A DNA stretch of 24,394 nt from Chara braunii. Its lineage: Eukaryota; Streptophyta; Charophyceae; Charales; Characeae. The notes under the pieces were generated by a model, which saw only the letters and a program-made list of their open reading frames with translations, was not told the origin of the DNA and searched no databases. Shown one piece after another: positions 1 through 9,975 of the stretch; position 1 is the stretch's first letter; each line of letters starts with the position of its first letter. The position numbers were made by a program, and so were the translations under genes. The stretch spans positions 2,627,818 to 2,652,211 of the forward strand of contig BFEA01000171.1 in the NCBI GenBank assembly GCA_003427395.1, written 5' to 3'.

Positions 1-20
1 TCTCTCTCTCTCTCTCTCTC
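1..20. repeat. (TC)n microsatellite at window edge
   Basis: Ten TC dinucleotides form the first bases of the window. A further CT-rich run lies at 178-193. A long GA tract closes the other end of the window. Confidence 0.95.
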
Positions 21-500
21 TTGCGCGCGCACGCGTCCTCCCTTTCACACCGCTTAAGAACAACAGATGATGGATCGTCCTTCTCCCGCTCACCCTTCCG
101 CTGCTCCTGCCGCTCTTCCTCCTCCTCCTCCCGCTGCTTCTCCTGCTCTTACCCCCGTTCCTCCTGTGTCGCTTCGTCTCTCTCTCTCTCTGTCGACCCC
201 CTCGGCCCCCTGGCACCCAGCCCGGCCTCGTCGCAACTAGGCCCGCAAATTTCCCCCACGAACCGACACCCCCAAGCACGTCCACGACCCTTCTCACTGC
301 CCACGTCCTGCTGGCGCGCTGCGTGTCAATTTTCGCCCCCGACCGGCCACGTCCCACTGCTTCGCCGTGGACAATCTATTTTCGCTGGGCCCGGTGGGAA
401 GCGTCACGTTGGGCTCTTTGCAACTTTTAATAGTATTGAGAGGAAAAGAAAGGTGACCAAGAAGAGGATAGCAGAGACCTCCTAGGTACAACAAAGGTTG
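21..500. other. Pyrimidine-rich low-complexity stretch, no gene
   Basis: The first half is dominated by CCT/TCC-type triplets. The open frame across 21-485 translates to Ser/Arg/Cys-rich low-complexity sequence with no domain. I see no promoter, RNA gene or convincing coding signal here. Confidence 0.6.
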
Positions 501-559
501 GCGAAACAGTGGTTAGCAAAACCAGCATAACAGTAATTTGCGAGGCACGTAAGTGGCAT

Positions 560-740
560 TCAGTAGAGTCACAAAAACGAGTTATAGTTGCACTATGGGG
601 CAAGATACACTTTGCAATTGAACTTTGGGCACCCTTCCTGGACAGAAAGCTGGGTTGTATACATTGCCTGAACTGCAATTCGAAACAGTTACTGTATAGT
701 GGCCCATAGTGCAATTATAACTCATTTTTATGACTCCTGC
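560..740. repeat. Short inverted-repeat (MITE-like) element
   Basis: The segment around 560-601 recurs in inverted orientation around 699-740. Both arms contain GAGTTATA(G/A)TTGCACTATGGG preceded by AGTCA(C/T)AAAAA. The arms are about 35-43 bp with few mismatches and flank about 100 bp of unrelated spacer. The spacer contains TGCAATTCGAAAC, a motif seen again in the larger foldback elements. I see no coding capacity and no clear target-site duplication. A small non-autonomous DNA element is the likely identity. Confidence 0.55.
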
Positions 741-772
741 GTAGTTTTCCCCCTTAAAAAAGAAGAGAAAAC

Positions 773-1305
773 TAGGTCACAATCATGGTTTGAGTTTCTA
801 AATCATCGACTACGTGCATTGCAAATTGCCCTTTTGGAGTCCAGTCCGGTCGGAAGTTTACAATGCAGTCGAAACTCCGTTTTGCAGAAAAGTCGCACCA
901 TAGAGTTTGTAACTGCAGTCCAGTCAGGCACGGGGTCCTTTTTTTTTCTTCCTTTTTTTTCTTTTCTAATCTCGGCTGTGGCTGAGGCATCTCGTCGCGT
1001 GGATGAGCCTCGCCCGAGATTTAAAAAAAGAGCATCTCGTCACGTGGCTGCGTCACGGACGAGATCCCTCGGCCACACCGAAAAAAAAAAAAAAGAGCAT
1101 CTCGTCGCGTGGCTGGGTCAAGGACGAGATCCCTCGGCCACGCCGAAAAAAAAAAAAAAAAAAAAAAAAGGCCACGTGTCTGACTGGACTGCAGTTACAA
1201 ACTCCGCGGAGCGACTTATCTGCAATGCGGAGTTTCAACTGCATTGTAAACTTCTGATCGGACTGGACTCCAAAAAGGTAGTTTGACATGCATTTCGAAA
1301 CTGCT
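773..1305. mobile_element. Foldback element with 100-bp inverted arms
   Basis: Positions 832-931 and 1176-1275 are inverted copies of each other, with 11 differences in 100 bases by hand count. Weaker similarity continues outward on both sides. The 244-bp spacer is built from repeated hairpin units that each end in a run of A (see separate entry). No transposase frame is present. The outer left flank (773-805, read on the minus strand) resembles 16406-16444, and the right edge carries TGCATTTCGAAACTG, so the element appears related to the foldback at 16262-16995. Class is uncertain: a MITE or foldback DNA transposon derivative is most likely. Confidence 0.7.
985..1169 (+). repeat. Three A-tailed hairpin units inside the foldback spacer
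   Basis: Three tandem units start at about 985, 1030 and 1095. Each begins GCATCTCGTC(G/A)CGTGG and, in units two and three, contains the complementary GACGAGATC followed by CCTCGGCCAC(A/G)CCG. ATCTCGTC and GACGAGAT can pair as a stem. Each unit ends in a run of A of 7, 14 and about 25 bases. The increasing A tails give the array an unusual look, although polymerase slippage could explain their lengths. Confidence 0.7.
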
Positions 1306-1450
1306 TTCAGCCCAGAGCCACGACCAACAACCGGCACAGCTGACAGTTCCCCCCCGAACAGGGGAAGATCAGGGTCTTCATCATCAGCGAAACACCCAAA
1401 CCACATCCCGGGCCCCGGCCAAGACTAACCACCAAAAAAAATAGGCATGA

Positions 1451-2631
1451 GAACAGGGCCGGCGGAGAGGGCCATTGCCGGCTCAAACTGCAGACCTGCA
1501 GCCAAAACCAGTACAGTTACAACAGACAACCCAACCTGTGCTGCAGGCTATCGAATAACTGGACGAGCACAAAGGATCTCTAACAGGGCGGCAGAAACAA
1601 CAGTCGGATGGCATGCCACAACAACACCAACCGTCCAGATACACAGCGAATCTCATGCTGGGACGACAGACTCACCACCCACTGTCCCCCGTGGCTCAAC
1701 AGGACACGGTGGAACAGGAACAGGCCCGGACACTGGGCGACAAGGACCTTTCACAGGAAGAACAGAAGGTACCCGGCTCTGGGGAGGTGACATTGGAAGA
1801 ACAGCCAACGCTTACAGATTACAGAACAGTCGGGGGACAGACAACTCCAACAAAATCATCATCTGGACTACCAAGGTGATCTCATGTTACGAACAATGAC
1901 AAATCCATTGACGATCCATACCAGCAGCCCTCACACAAACCGGTCCCGGAAGAGTGCCTCCACCTGGAAGACCCAACCACCAGCCAGACAGACATGCAAC
2001 AACAACAGCTGCAAAACAGGACCCCGAAACCTGGGCTGAAAGCAACGCTCAGCTGCAGGCCCAACAGATGGCCTACTCCCAGACACAAGATCGAGCCAGA
2101 GCCCATGCGAAGGCTCAGGCGAGTGCCTGGACCCTGGCTCAGAGCCAACTGAGTGCCCATGAACAGGGCAAAGCGTACATCCACGCCCAGGCGGAGGCCA
2201 TGGTGATGGCTGAGATCCAGGCCCGAGCCACAGCACAGGCCCAAGCCCAAGGGCAGGCACACCTCCTGCTCCAGGCCCAAGCGCTGGCTCACGCATGAGC
2301 CAGGGAGCAGGTTCAGGCACAAACGTCCCGGGCACTACAGCAGCAGCAACCTCTCTCCCTCGACCACCAATGGGACATGATCCTGGGTGCTACAGAAACA
2401 GACGGGGAGATCTGGGAAGATGCTGAGGACTGCCATAGGCCACGAGATCACCAAGGAGACATCACATTAGATACTGGGGATGAAGCCACAAGGGAAAGGA
2501 AAGGGCAACGGCTGCCAACGACCCACAGCGCACAACGGCATGGGGAGACAATGGACGCAGAAAAAGAAACCAGCCGAAGAAAGCCAGCAATGGACCACGA
2601 ACATGAAAATGAAAGGAAGATCAGACCGTAG
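1451..2631 (+). pseudogene. Gln/Ala-rich coding remnant, stops and one frame change
   Basis: I do not recognise a family. Two reading frames look protein-like in succession. From 1451 to about 2035 the frame containing 1613-1879 is rich in Gln, Thr, Glu and Pro, with stops only at 1556 (TAA) and 1877 (TGA). From about 2000 to 2631 a second frame continues. It encodes an Ala/Gln-rich stretch with many Ala-Gln pairs (2041-2295), one TGA at 2296, then a charged tail rich in Asp, Glu, Arg and His ending at TAG 2629. One frameshift near 2000-2040 would link them. Composition suggests a flexible or coiled Gln-rich protein. Low-complexity CAG/GCC-rich DNA could mimic this, so coding origin is not certain. 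No start or promoter is evident. Confidence 0.35.
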
Positions 2632-3942
2632 TATCAGTATCATGGATAGGACTCATACGACAAGACGTAGAGCAAGTCCACACTCATAGGCACAAGTGAG
2701 AGAAATCAAGACATAGTGTGTCGAAAAGCAAAACGTCGAAAATTATGGCAATCCTACGTCCGCCTCCGCAAACGGAGTGGATGAACCTTAAGAGGTCGAG
2801 TGTATTGCTACCACACTAGTTATAGGATAGTCGCACTGTCCGACAAAAGGCGTGCCCCGCCCTTGCTTCTGGTCAAACCGGATAACAGTTGGGGGTTCCC
2901 TACCGCAAGCCTACTAACCTTTCTCACGAGTCAAACGCGACCGCTAGCAGCTAGTCTCCTACGAACTGCTCCAAAAATCGATACACACAGTACCGTCACA
3001 GGGTAAGCCTACGGTTCGAAACCCAGAGCACTATGCTGCAACTCAGGGTTACCGGTAAGCAGACACCACGAGAAAAAAAAAAAAGAAAATTACCCGTTAC
3101 TGGCGACGGTTCGAACCCAGCTGGTGTCACAATTGTCCGCTAGAACATCCAAATGCCGAAGGGCAGAACAAACGGCAATCATGCCAGGAAAACAACTGAA
3201 CAAACTACAAACTAAAAACAACAGAACAGAGACGACAGTCCAAAAACAAAACCAAAACATTTCAAGCAAAACTCAGCCAAAAAAATCAGTACTGCTAAAT
3301 TGTGCTAACCATGGGACTGCCCTGTCCGAGTATCTCAAAGGTCGGCTAATACTCCAGTCATGCGACTGACCCGCCAACCAGCTCCAAGCTCTGCTTCCAA
3401 ATTGTATCAGCTCGGAAGGTGAATCTTCGTAGGATGCGTTCGAAAAAACTCCTAGGTACATCTTTCAGTCCGAGTTCCCGTTTGAGTGATAACACTCGTC
3501 CGGGAATTTCACTGCGAATGGAAGTATTCTGATCGATCCGATGCAAGTAACTGCTGATTGCAGCACTCTTCTGTTGTTTACTGCCCCACGAAAGAAAAGA
3601 TTGCTCTGTTTGAAATTCCAGCGACCCACTGCTCCATGCGCTCTCCTCATTTTTCGACATCTGCACACAACCAAGGTATGGGTAAGACTGCCTGCACCTC
3701 ACCTCACAACCCACCAAGACTCCAGACCCATTATCCATGAGTTTCAAGCACAAATTCCGGGGATAGCACCCCCTAAGGTGAGAGTCATAGAAATGCTGAG
3801 TTGTCGCTGACCCTTCTGCCAACACCCTTCCCTGTGGTTCCTAGGTGAACGAATCTGAACTCGGCCGCCTCGTAGATGATTGCTGTGCTGAAGAACTATG
3901 CGAATCGCAGCAGATCTGGACTGAGCCGACGATGGTATACCT
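2632..3942. other. Region without a recognisable gene
   Basis: The stretch holds a few short open frames. The longest is on the minus strand at 3358-3825 (155 codons, mixed composition, no motif I recognise). An ORF of that length is expected about once by chance in a window of this size. Two GGTTCGAA motifs (around 3013 and 3109) resemble a tRNA T-loop/B box, but neither sits in a foldable tRNA. A short A-run lies at 3074-3084. Confidence 0.5.
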
Positions 3943-4148
3943 AACACACGTAACATATTTGCAAGAACAGCAATCTTAGGTGTTATAGAAAAGAAAGCTG
4001 TGACAAAAGTAGGAGAACCCTCGTATACATCAGGTGCCCACATATGAAAAGGAACTGCAGTTATTTTCCATAAAAAACCTACAGCAATAAATAAAATTCC
4101 CATGAAAATACCACTCGATTGAGTCCCAAAAAAAGTCATTTCAAAGCG
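3943..4148 (-). pseudogene. nad2: Mitochondrial nad2 fragment (NUMT-like)
   Basis: The minus-strand frame encodes about 66 residues typical of plant mitochondrial NAD2, the ND2 proton-channel subunit of respiratory complex I. It is recognisable from KITAVPFHMWAPDVYEGSP followed by SITPKIAVLANMLRV. The chloroplast homologue NdhB has a different sequence at this place, so the source is mitochondrial. Only the part covering two transmembrane helices and the conserved loop between them is present, out of a protein of nearly 500 residues. No stop or frameshift interrupts the matching part. Similarity ends abruptly after LRV near 3943 and before FEMTFFG near 4148, where unrelated sequence begins. 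It abuts the 3' side of the Ty3/gypsy remnant after a gap of about 170 bp. A mitochondrion-to-nucleus transfer is the simplest reading; a chimeric exon is possible but unsupported. Confidence 0.8.
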
Positions 4149-4320
4149 TACAGGTAGGGCACTCGCGGCGCATTAAGACGAAGCGTAGAAAGATGCATAA
4201 ATAAAGCACGTCCGCCGAATGGAGAATGGAATACATACCTTTATCATTTGTAGCGAATCGAAGAGATGAATCCCCGCGGCATCAGCATACGTCGGCTGAT
4301 AAGCTTCTCCGTTGCGAAGC
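4149..4320. other. Unassigned spacer between nad2 fragment and retroelement
   Basis: This is where a 3' LTR would be expected for the minus-strand element. I found no match to the DNA at the other end of the element (10143-10690). On the minus strand a splice-donor-like AAAG/GTATGT occurs at about 4238-4233, but no exon can be assigned to it. Confidence 0.4.
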
Positions 4321-5600
4321 TCATGGCGATGGCGGAGTAGAAGAGGGTGAGTTAGAAAAAGAGGGGGAGGAAAAAGATCCCGGCTCCTCGCTCTCGAATT
4401 CAGAAGTGGCGCGAGAACTCGACGACGATGGGGGAGAGGAGGCAGACATAGGGCGGAGATAGGACACGTGGGGAATGATAGGACGAGCCGATCGGCTGCC
4501 CGAGACCTCCGGCGCAAGACGCACCGTGTTCACTCCGTTCGGACCGAGCTCCACTACGTGGAATTGGTTGAAGAATCGTGGAGCTAGCCTACCCTTACAA
4601 GCACATTTCCTTACCTGCATGATGTCCCCTAATTTATATTGGGGCCGAGGTCCAACATTCCCATTTTGGACCTCGTAGCTCCGGACTTGCCGACCATGGG
4701 CCATTTTGGTCATTCGCTGTTTTTTTCGGGCTAGCCGAGGAAGGGCCTTTTCCATCAATTATAGGTGGCGCTTGACGTGTCCCTAACTGTTGCCCTCATA
4801 GGCCATCAACCGAGCGTTGCTTCATCGTTGAGTCCAGGCAAGGCTACGCAGACTACGTTGTTGGTCCGTAGATGGAATGGAGACATGCCTGTAAATTCGT
4901 GAGGCGTTCCTCGATGGATAGCCAAAATGTGGTCCACGATGTCGGGCCAGAGCCTCGTGTCCTTGACCGCGATAATCAGCCGGAGGGCCGTCTTAATCAC
5001 TCGGTTTGCGTTTTCTACCAGTCCGTTTGATTGTGACATATGAGGGGCGGTGTTCCGAATGGAGACGGCATGTACGACCAGGCTTTTTAAAACCTCTCCC
5101 AATTGTGCTCCGTTGTCCGTCAGGATTTCTTCGGTGTCCTGATGCATCCCGAGGAAACGGTTGACATACCGCACAATTTCCGCTGTCTGTCTCGTTATAC
5201 ACGGGTAGGTCTCGATCCATTTGGAAAAGTGGTCTACGAAGACAAGTAGGACCGAATATTTGCAACTATTAGGACCAGGGGGGGCCAAGGTGTCCGTAGT
5301 GTCCATGCTGACCCTTTGAAATGGCCGTTGGACTACTGTTGGTGTTATCGACCTAGGCGGTTGAACCGACACCTTATCAGATGTGCAGATAGGACAATTT
5401 TTGACAATGAATTTAACGTCGTCCCTAATATTGGACCAATACTATTTATTTTTGCCGATGGCCGACTCCATAATCCTGAGAGTGAAATGCGCGGCGGTCT
5501 CTTCATGGGCCGACCTTACCCAATCATATCTTATGAACGGGTGAGGTACGAACATCCACATCCCGCTCTCATCTGTCTTTCGCTTTTCTAAACGTCCTTC
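4321..5600 (-). pseudogene. Integrase: HHCC, DDE core and C-terminal domain
   Basis: Frame 5600-4806 contains the zinc-binding HHCC domain: AHEETAAH supplies the histidines and NCPICTSDK the cysteines, with one in-frame TAG at 5444-5442. The catalytic core follows with VSMDTTDTL (first Asp near 5303), VFVDHFSKWIETYP, LTDNGAQ (second Asp near 5117) and QSNGLVENANR (Glu near 5015). All three acidic residues are kept, with 33 residues between the last two against the usual 35. After a break at 4806 the frame 4758-4321 encodes the C-terminal domain (YKLGDIMQVRK, KGRLAPRF, HVSYLRP), ending in a Ser/Pro-rich tail. The domain would join element DNA to the host chromosome. It is the best preserved enzyme in the copy but is cut by at least two stops. 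Confidence 0.88.
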
Positions 5601-6182
5601 GTTCCATCTATAATCCCGAGCCCTTTCGTTGGCTCATCGTCGATCCTCCTTAAAGAATTCTCGAAGAGAGTTCCCAACTACGACGACTATCAGAAAGATA
5701 TTGGTACACACCTCCGCTCATCTAAACGGCCGCGTCTTCTCCATTCCTTCCGATGTAGCCTCGAGGAATCAAACTTCCATTGGGATTTTGTCGGTACGGC
5801 AAAAGGGGCAGAGCCACGACTTCTGCGGGTTCCTGTACTGAATACAGGATGGGTTACCGTGGGCCCTCGAGACGTACTTGCTGCAATGTAGCCATTCTAC
5901 GTAGCCCTCCCCTCACGGGTGCATCGAAACCGAATAGACTCGTGATATGACTTCACAAAAATAGCAGAATTGGTCGGGTAACGAGAGATAAGACGAAGAG
6001 ATGGGAGAGAGAGGGCCCTTGGTATTACCTTCTCCCCCCGTCGCTATGCGGCGACGTGTCACTTTCCGGTTTCTCTGGGAAGGATGCTCACTTTTCCGTA
6101 CGATGGTCCTTTGGCCAGCTCTGGCTCTTTCCGCGGGGTGATCTCTTCCCCTTTGAATACCTTGCCCGGTCAATGTAGTCAT
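5601..6182 (-). other. Retrotransposon linker between RNase H and integrase
   Basis: Ty3/gypsy polyproteins have a variable spacer here. The minus-strand frame 6182-5913 is open and basic but has no motif. 5913-5601 is broken in all frames. I see nothing else in it. Confidence 0.5.
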
Positions 6183-6510
6183 GCCAACCCGTCTGCATTC
6201 CCGTGCTTCTCCGTTTTTCGATGGATGATGTCGAAATCATACCGAGTCTCTTGCAGTCGTACGGCTCATCGTCCAATCATCCTCGTGTAGTTGGTGAGCC
6301 TCTTGAGAAGTTGAGAGCCAATAGGGGATCGTAGTCCGTAACGAGGAGGAACTTCTGCCCGTACAAATATGGATGGAAATGTTGAATTCCCCAGACAACC
6401 GCGTGGAATTCTCCTTGAGGGGCTCAATCGTTCCGTCGTTCATCTAGTACCGTTCGCGAGGCGTATTTGATGGCGTATTCCCTGCGGACGCTGCCGTCCT
6501 TCCCCTTCTG
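6183..6510 (-). pseudogene. RNase H domain, N-terminally deleted
   Basis: From 6510 the frame jumps relative to RT and enters the RNase H domain part-way. A segment with YASRTVLDERRN is followed by EFHAVVWGIQHF (the helix bearing the conserved Glu) and FLLVTDYDPLLAL (the conserved Asp of the TDH motif). After a further frameshift YDFDIIHRKTEKHGNADGLA matches the closing YxxGxxNxxADxLSR region. The first catalytic Asp (the usual DAS motif) and the connection subdomain are missing. Stops occur at 6426-6424 (TGA) and 6268-6266 (TGA, where Trp is usual). RNase H normally degrades the RNA strand of the RNA:DNA hybrid; this copy cannot. Confidence 0.8.
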
Positions 6511-7730
6511 CGGAAGAATTCACTTTTTTCCAAGGCGATTTTGAACCCGGCATCCCGCAAGGCTCCAAGTGTCCACTCGATGTGCTGCGCATGTCCATGA
6601 AACGATTCTTAGTCTACCAATATTTCGTCCATGTATATGATGACACAAAAGTTTACCATCCCTTGTGTCAACCAAGTCTTGTTAACAAAATTTTGGAACG
6701 TGACGTTCATAGCTCTCTGAAAAGTAGTTGAAGTGTTGAATATTCCCATGGCACATCGAACCCACTGCCACGTGCCTTCAAACAGTACAAACGCCGTCGT
6801 AAGTCGATCCTCCTCTTTGACCAGAATATGATGGAATCCGTGAATATCAAACTTATTGAAATACTTAGCACACTCAATCGCATCCAACAAATTATCAATC
6901 CGGGGTAGGGGGTATGCATCCTTGATCGTGATCTCATTCAACTTCCGGTACTAATCGATGCGGATGTGGATTGATCCGTTCTTTTTTGGGACTAAAACCA
7001 CGGGAAAAGACCAGGGCCCCGTAGCGGGATCAATCCATCCGTTAGCCTCGAACTCTCGAATTCGCTCCAACGCTGTTCTTCGTTCCATAAGGGAATTATG
7101 ACGGTATGGTTTGCAATAAATCGGCGGATGCATCCCTGTTTGGATTTTGTTTTGGATGACCAGGGATAGCCCGATGTCCGTGTCCTCGATGCTAATCGCC
7201 CCGTGATATTCGGACAAGATATCTGCGATAAGGTGATTATTTTCGTCAGGCACGTATTTGGGCACATGCAGATCGTAGGACTGTCCATGAATACTAACCG
7301 TCACTCGTTTCGTGCAGACCCTCGTATCGTTTCGTGGTAGGGGAGACGAAATGAATGAATTGTCAGATCGCCAGGAAAACACCGTGGTGACCATCTGAGC
7401 ATCTTCTTCTCGGATTGCCACGTGTTCTTCCGGTGTAATGTTGTCCTCAATGTCTCGAGGGCTTATGGGTTTCTCAACAACTTTTATTCCGATTTTGAAG
7501 GGCGAGAGATCGTCATGCTCAGGGGGTTTTAGAGCTCGGTTTTCGATGCCCTGTTGTAACAGTCGAATCTCCTTCCCTATGGTGAGCAAGGAGCGAGGTA
7601 AGCTCGCGATATCACAAAAAAATCTTTTGTCGTTATATCTCGGGAGTAGTGGGGTGGTGGCGTCATATAGGGTCCGAAGGGGTTCCAAAGAATCGGTCAT
7701 CTGAGACACCTGCACTAACGGTTCTACCAA
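6511..7730 (-). pseudogene. pol: Reverse transcriptase domain, inactivated
   Basis: The long frame 7730-6951 carries the linker and RT N-terminus, including GWIDPATGPWSFPVVLVPKK (the conserved SPW/VVLVKKK region). A TAG at 6953-6951 falls immediately before YRKLNE. The same frame then continues through YPLPRID, the palm with FDIHGFHHI (first catalytic Asp near 6848) and TTFQRAMN, to the active site near 6629. There the usual YxDD reads YMDE, so the second metal-binding Asp is replaced by Glu. A TAA follows at 6611-6609, after which the thumb continues in frame (HGHAQHIEWTLGAL and onward) to about 6511. The stops and the altered active site make this RT non-functional. Confidence 0.85.
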
Positions 7731-7993
7731 GATTAGGGTATGTATCTGTCCGAGGTTTCATTCCGTGAGGACAAATGTTTTCGTTGTGTTTTCTGTTGAA
7801 TCGGGTAGCGAATTAATCGGTGCGTCATGTCCAGGATCACAGGGCCCGTTTCCCCCTCGCTCTCGGAAGTGCCCAGGGAGGACACGGGTCCCTTGTCCCC
7901 TGGATCTGATTTGTTGGTGGACTCTTTCCAGGTGATTACGTGGAGTGATCCCCCAACTTCGGTGCGGGCTCCCCGAACTGTAGTCAGAGTCGT

Positions 7994-8776
7994 TCAGAGA
8001 GTGAGACGCATCGGGATGGTATACGGTTCTCCTCCTGTGTTCTTGAGGACAATCGATCGTTTCTCAAAATCCAAGTTAGCCTGGAGTGCAGTGAGGGCCG
8101 ATAATCCAATAAGGACGTCATACATATTTACGTTTAATACCACGACATCTCCTAATGCATGAACTTTTCCTATTCTGAACGCGACATTCGTCATCCTCCC
8201 CACCACTTTGATTTCTTCCTCATCAATGGAGATAAAATGGTACCCCTCCGTTAGTGGGATCATATTTTTTTTCCTTCCTGCTCGTTCCAACACCTTAAAG
8301 TTTAGAGAGATGGCTAGTACGACTGCCCCTGAATCAATGATTGACATTGATTGTGTTGTTCGGGACTCCCTAGACTTCCATGTCACACTTTGCGGACTTC
8401 CACGGGATAGCCTTGGGCCTTTGATACGTAGGAAGTGGTCAAATTTTCGGATCAGCCCCAATCGTACCGGTTCACGAATGGGAACCTTTCCCTTGATGGT
8501 CGCTAGTTTAGCGAGGGCGAACCGTTTTCGGTTCGCCTTACAGTGTTGCAGCATTCAGTCGTTTGCCTGTTCCGATATGGACAGAAGGTGTCTGATGGGC
8601 AGGGGAATTCGGTGATCTAATGCTCGAACTATATTTAGGACATCAATCTCCCCCGTAACGAATGTAGGACCACCGTACTCCATTTCTCCAGGAGATGGCC
8701 TCCATTCTATGACCTCTAGTTCCTTCGTTGCGGGGCGAATGACTCCAATCATTCCCAATCCCGGGTAACCCAACAA
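7994..8776 (-). pseudogene. Retrotransposon aspartic protease region
   Basis: The frame runs from 8776 to 7994 with a single in-frame TGA at 8557-8555. The second part holds the retropepsin-like core. IIDSGA near 8341-8324 gives the catalytic Asp (at about 8335) in the DSG form, and DVLIGLSAL near the C-terminal side matches the hydrophobic-Ile-Gly strand that ends retropepsin folds. Retropepsins act as dimers to cleave Gag-Pol. The enzyme core itself is uninterrupted, so this is among the better preserved parts of the copy. The section between 7994 and 7730 is the linker to reverse transcriptase and shows no domain. Confidence 0.75.
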
Positions 8777-8782
8777 GATGTA

Positions 8783-9975
8783 TTAATTGAGCGGAATGAG
8801 TTTTGTGGCTTCTTCGGTGGTAACCATCACACTCCCCCCTCCTCCCACTTCTTTCACCATCGTGCCTACCCTCCTTGGTCCGTTGGTCACTGGTGCGGCT
8901 TCCACGGGGGCTGCTCCGATCCGAGCTTGTGTCGGTCGGTTGGTGCAATCTCGTGCTCTGTGGCCTCGTTGGTGGCACGTATAACACCTGTCCATTTTTA
9001 CGTTTGTACTGGCTATGGCGTCTCCCATGGCTTGTGCGGAAGCCACTCCCGGGGTAATTGGTGCGTCTCGAACGGCGATGGCACGCATCGATCGCATCAA
9101 CGTTTCTATCCGGGTATTGTACTCACACTGTTATTTCTTACTTTCCTGTGTTAGATTTACTAACGTCCGTGTTAGTTGTAGAATTGCATTCGACTCGTTT
9201 GTCTTAGCAGCTACATCTTGAGGATGCGTGGGTGCAACCATCATAGGTGGTCCGGGGGTTGTATCCGGCAACGATTTCTTAACTCTTACCTGTTCCAGAT
9301 AGGTGACGGGGCTTGAGACGAAGCCCATGTTTTCAAATTTATTTCGGAGCGCAGCTAACTTCGCTTTCGCCCTAGCCAATTCTGAGGAATTTCCTTCCTT
9401 AGCGTGATCTTCTCCTTCGAGGAAACTAGTGGCGAATTTCCGTTCCATTTTTTCTGCCCCGTCCATAATCTGTTGCATGGTGTGGGGGGAGAATCGCTTC
9501 TGCAATTTCACCCGCATTGTGCGGCTTCTGAGTCCGTCAATGAACAAATCCCTCCCGACCTTCTCGTCTCTTTCAGACTTGACGAAAAAAATTATAGAAC
9601 CTACTTCGATATTCTGTGACGGACTCGAGGGGTTTCTGGACTCGATCTTTGATCATAAAAAAGGCTTGCTCAGGGTGTATGTAGTCAAACCTGTGCAAAA
9701 AATCCCTCTCGAAAGTCGGGAGGTCTACCCAAACATATTGTGCTGAATCAATGGTGCGCATCCCCTCCCAATCGCGAGGGGATATTAATCCTAGCCTCGT
9801 CATTGTCGTATTGTTGTGCACGGAGCGTGGCTAACCGTGCACCGACCAAGTGATGAGCATGATCAAATAGGTACAAATCTAGTGCGGCTGCGGATGCTCG
9901 AACTCGGACGGGTGACACGGGAATGGGTGCCCCGCCTTGCTGCACATTAGGGTTTCGTGCCTGGTTAGCGTTCAT
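8783..9975 (-). pseudogene. gag: gag: capsid-like region and CCHC nucleocapsid knuckle
   Basis: Four consecutive open segments in shifting frames make up the gag region. The first (9975-9748) has an Ala/Arg-rich N-terminal part. The second (9821-9573) carries a retrotransposon-gag capsid signature: DWEGM, then LPTFERDFLHRF, then VTEYRSRFYNF, the usual spaced aromatic and basic helices. The third (9547-9131) continues with a Lys/Glu-rich helical region. The fourth (9100-8783) contains CYTCHQRGHRARDC, a CX2CX4HX4C zinc knuckle at its residues 39-52, which packages RNA in the virus-like particle. At least two frameshifts (about 9750-9800 and about 9575) and a stop near 9131 prevent translation as one protein. 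Upstream of 9975 no further gag is obvious. Confidence 0.8.

Noticed and set aside
3005-3125. Two GGTTCGAA T-loop/B-box-like motifs
   Set aside because: Neither has a pairing T stem, D arm or acceptor stem around it, and no A box lies at tRNA spacing.
3358-3825. 155-codon minus-strand ORF as a gene
   Set aside because: The length is expected about once by chance, no domain is recognised, and it overlaps the frame running out of the nad2 fragment.
4233-4238. Splice donor GTATGT on the minus strand as evidence for a nad2-containing nuclear gene
   Set aside because: A six-base match is common by chance, and no acceptor or exon continuing the NAD2 frame was found.
5442-8557. Alternative genetic code explaining TAG/TGA stops in the retroelement
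   Set aside because: Stops of all three types occur together with frameshifts and a deletion, which fits ordinary decay.
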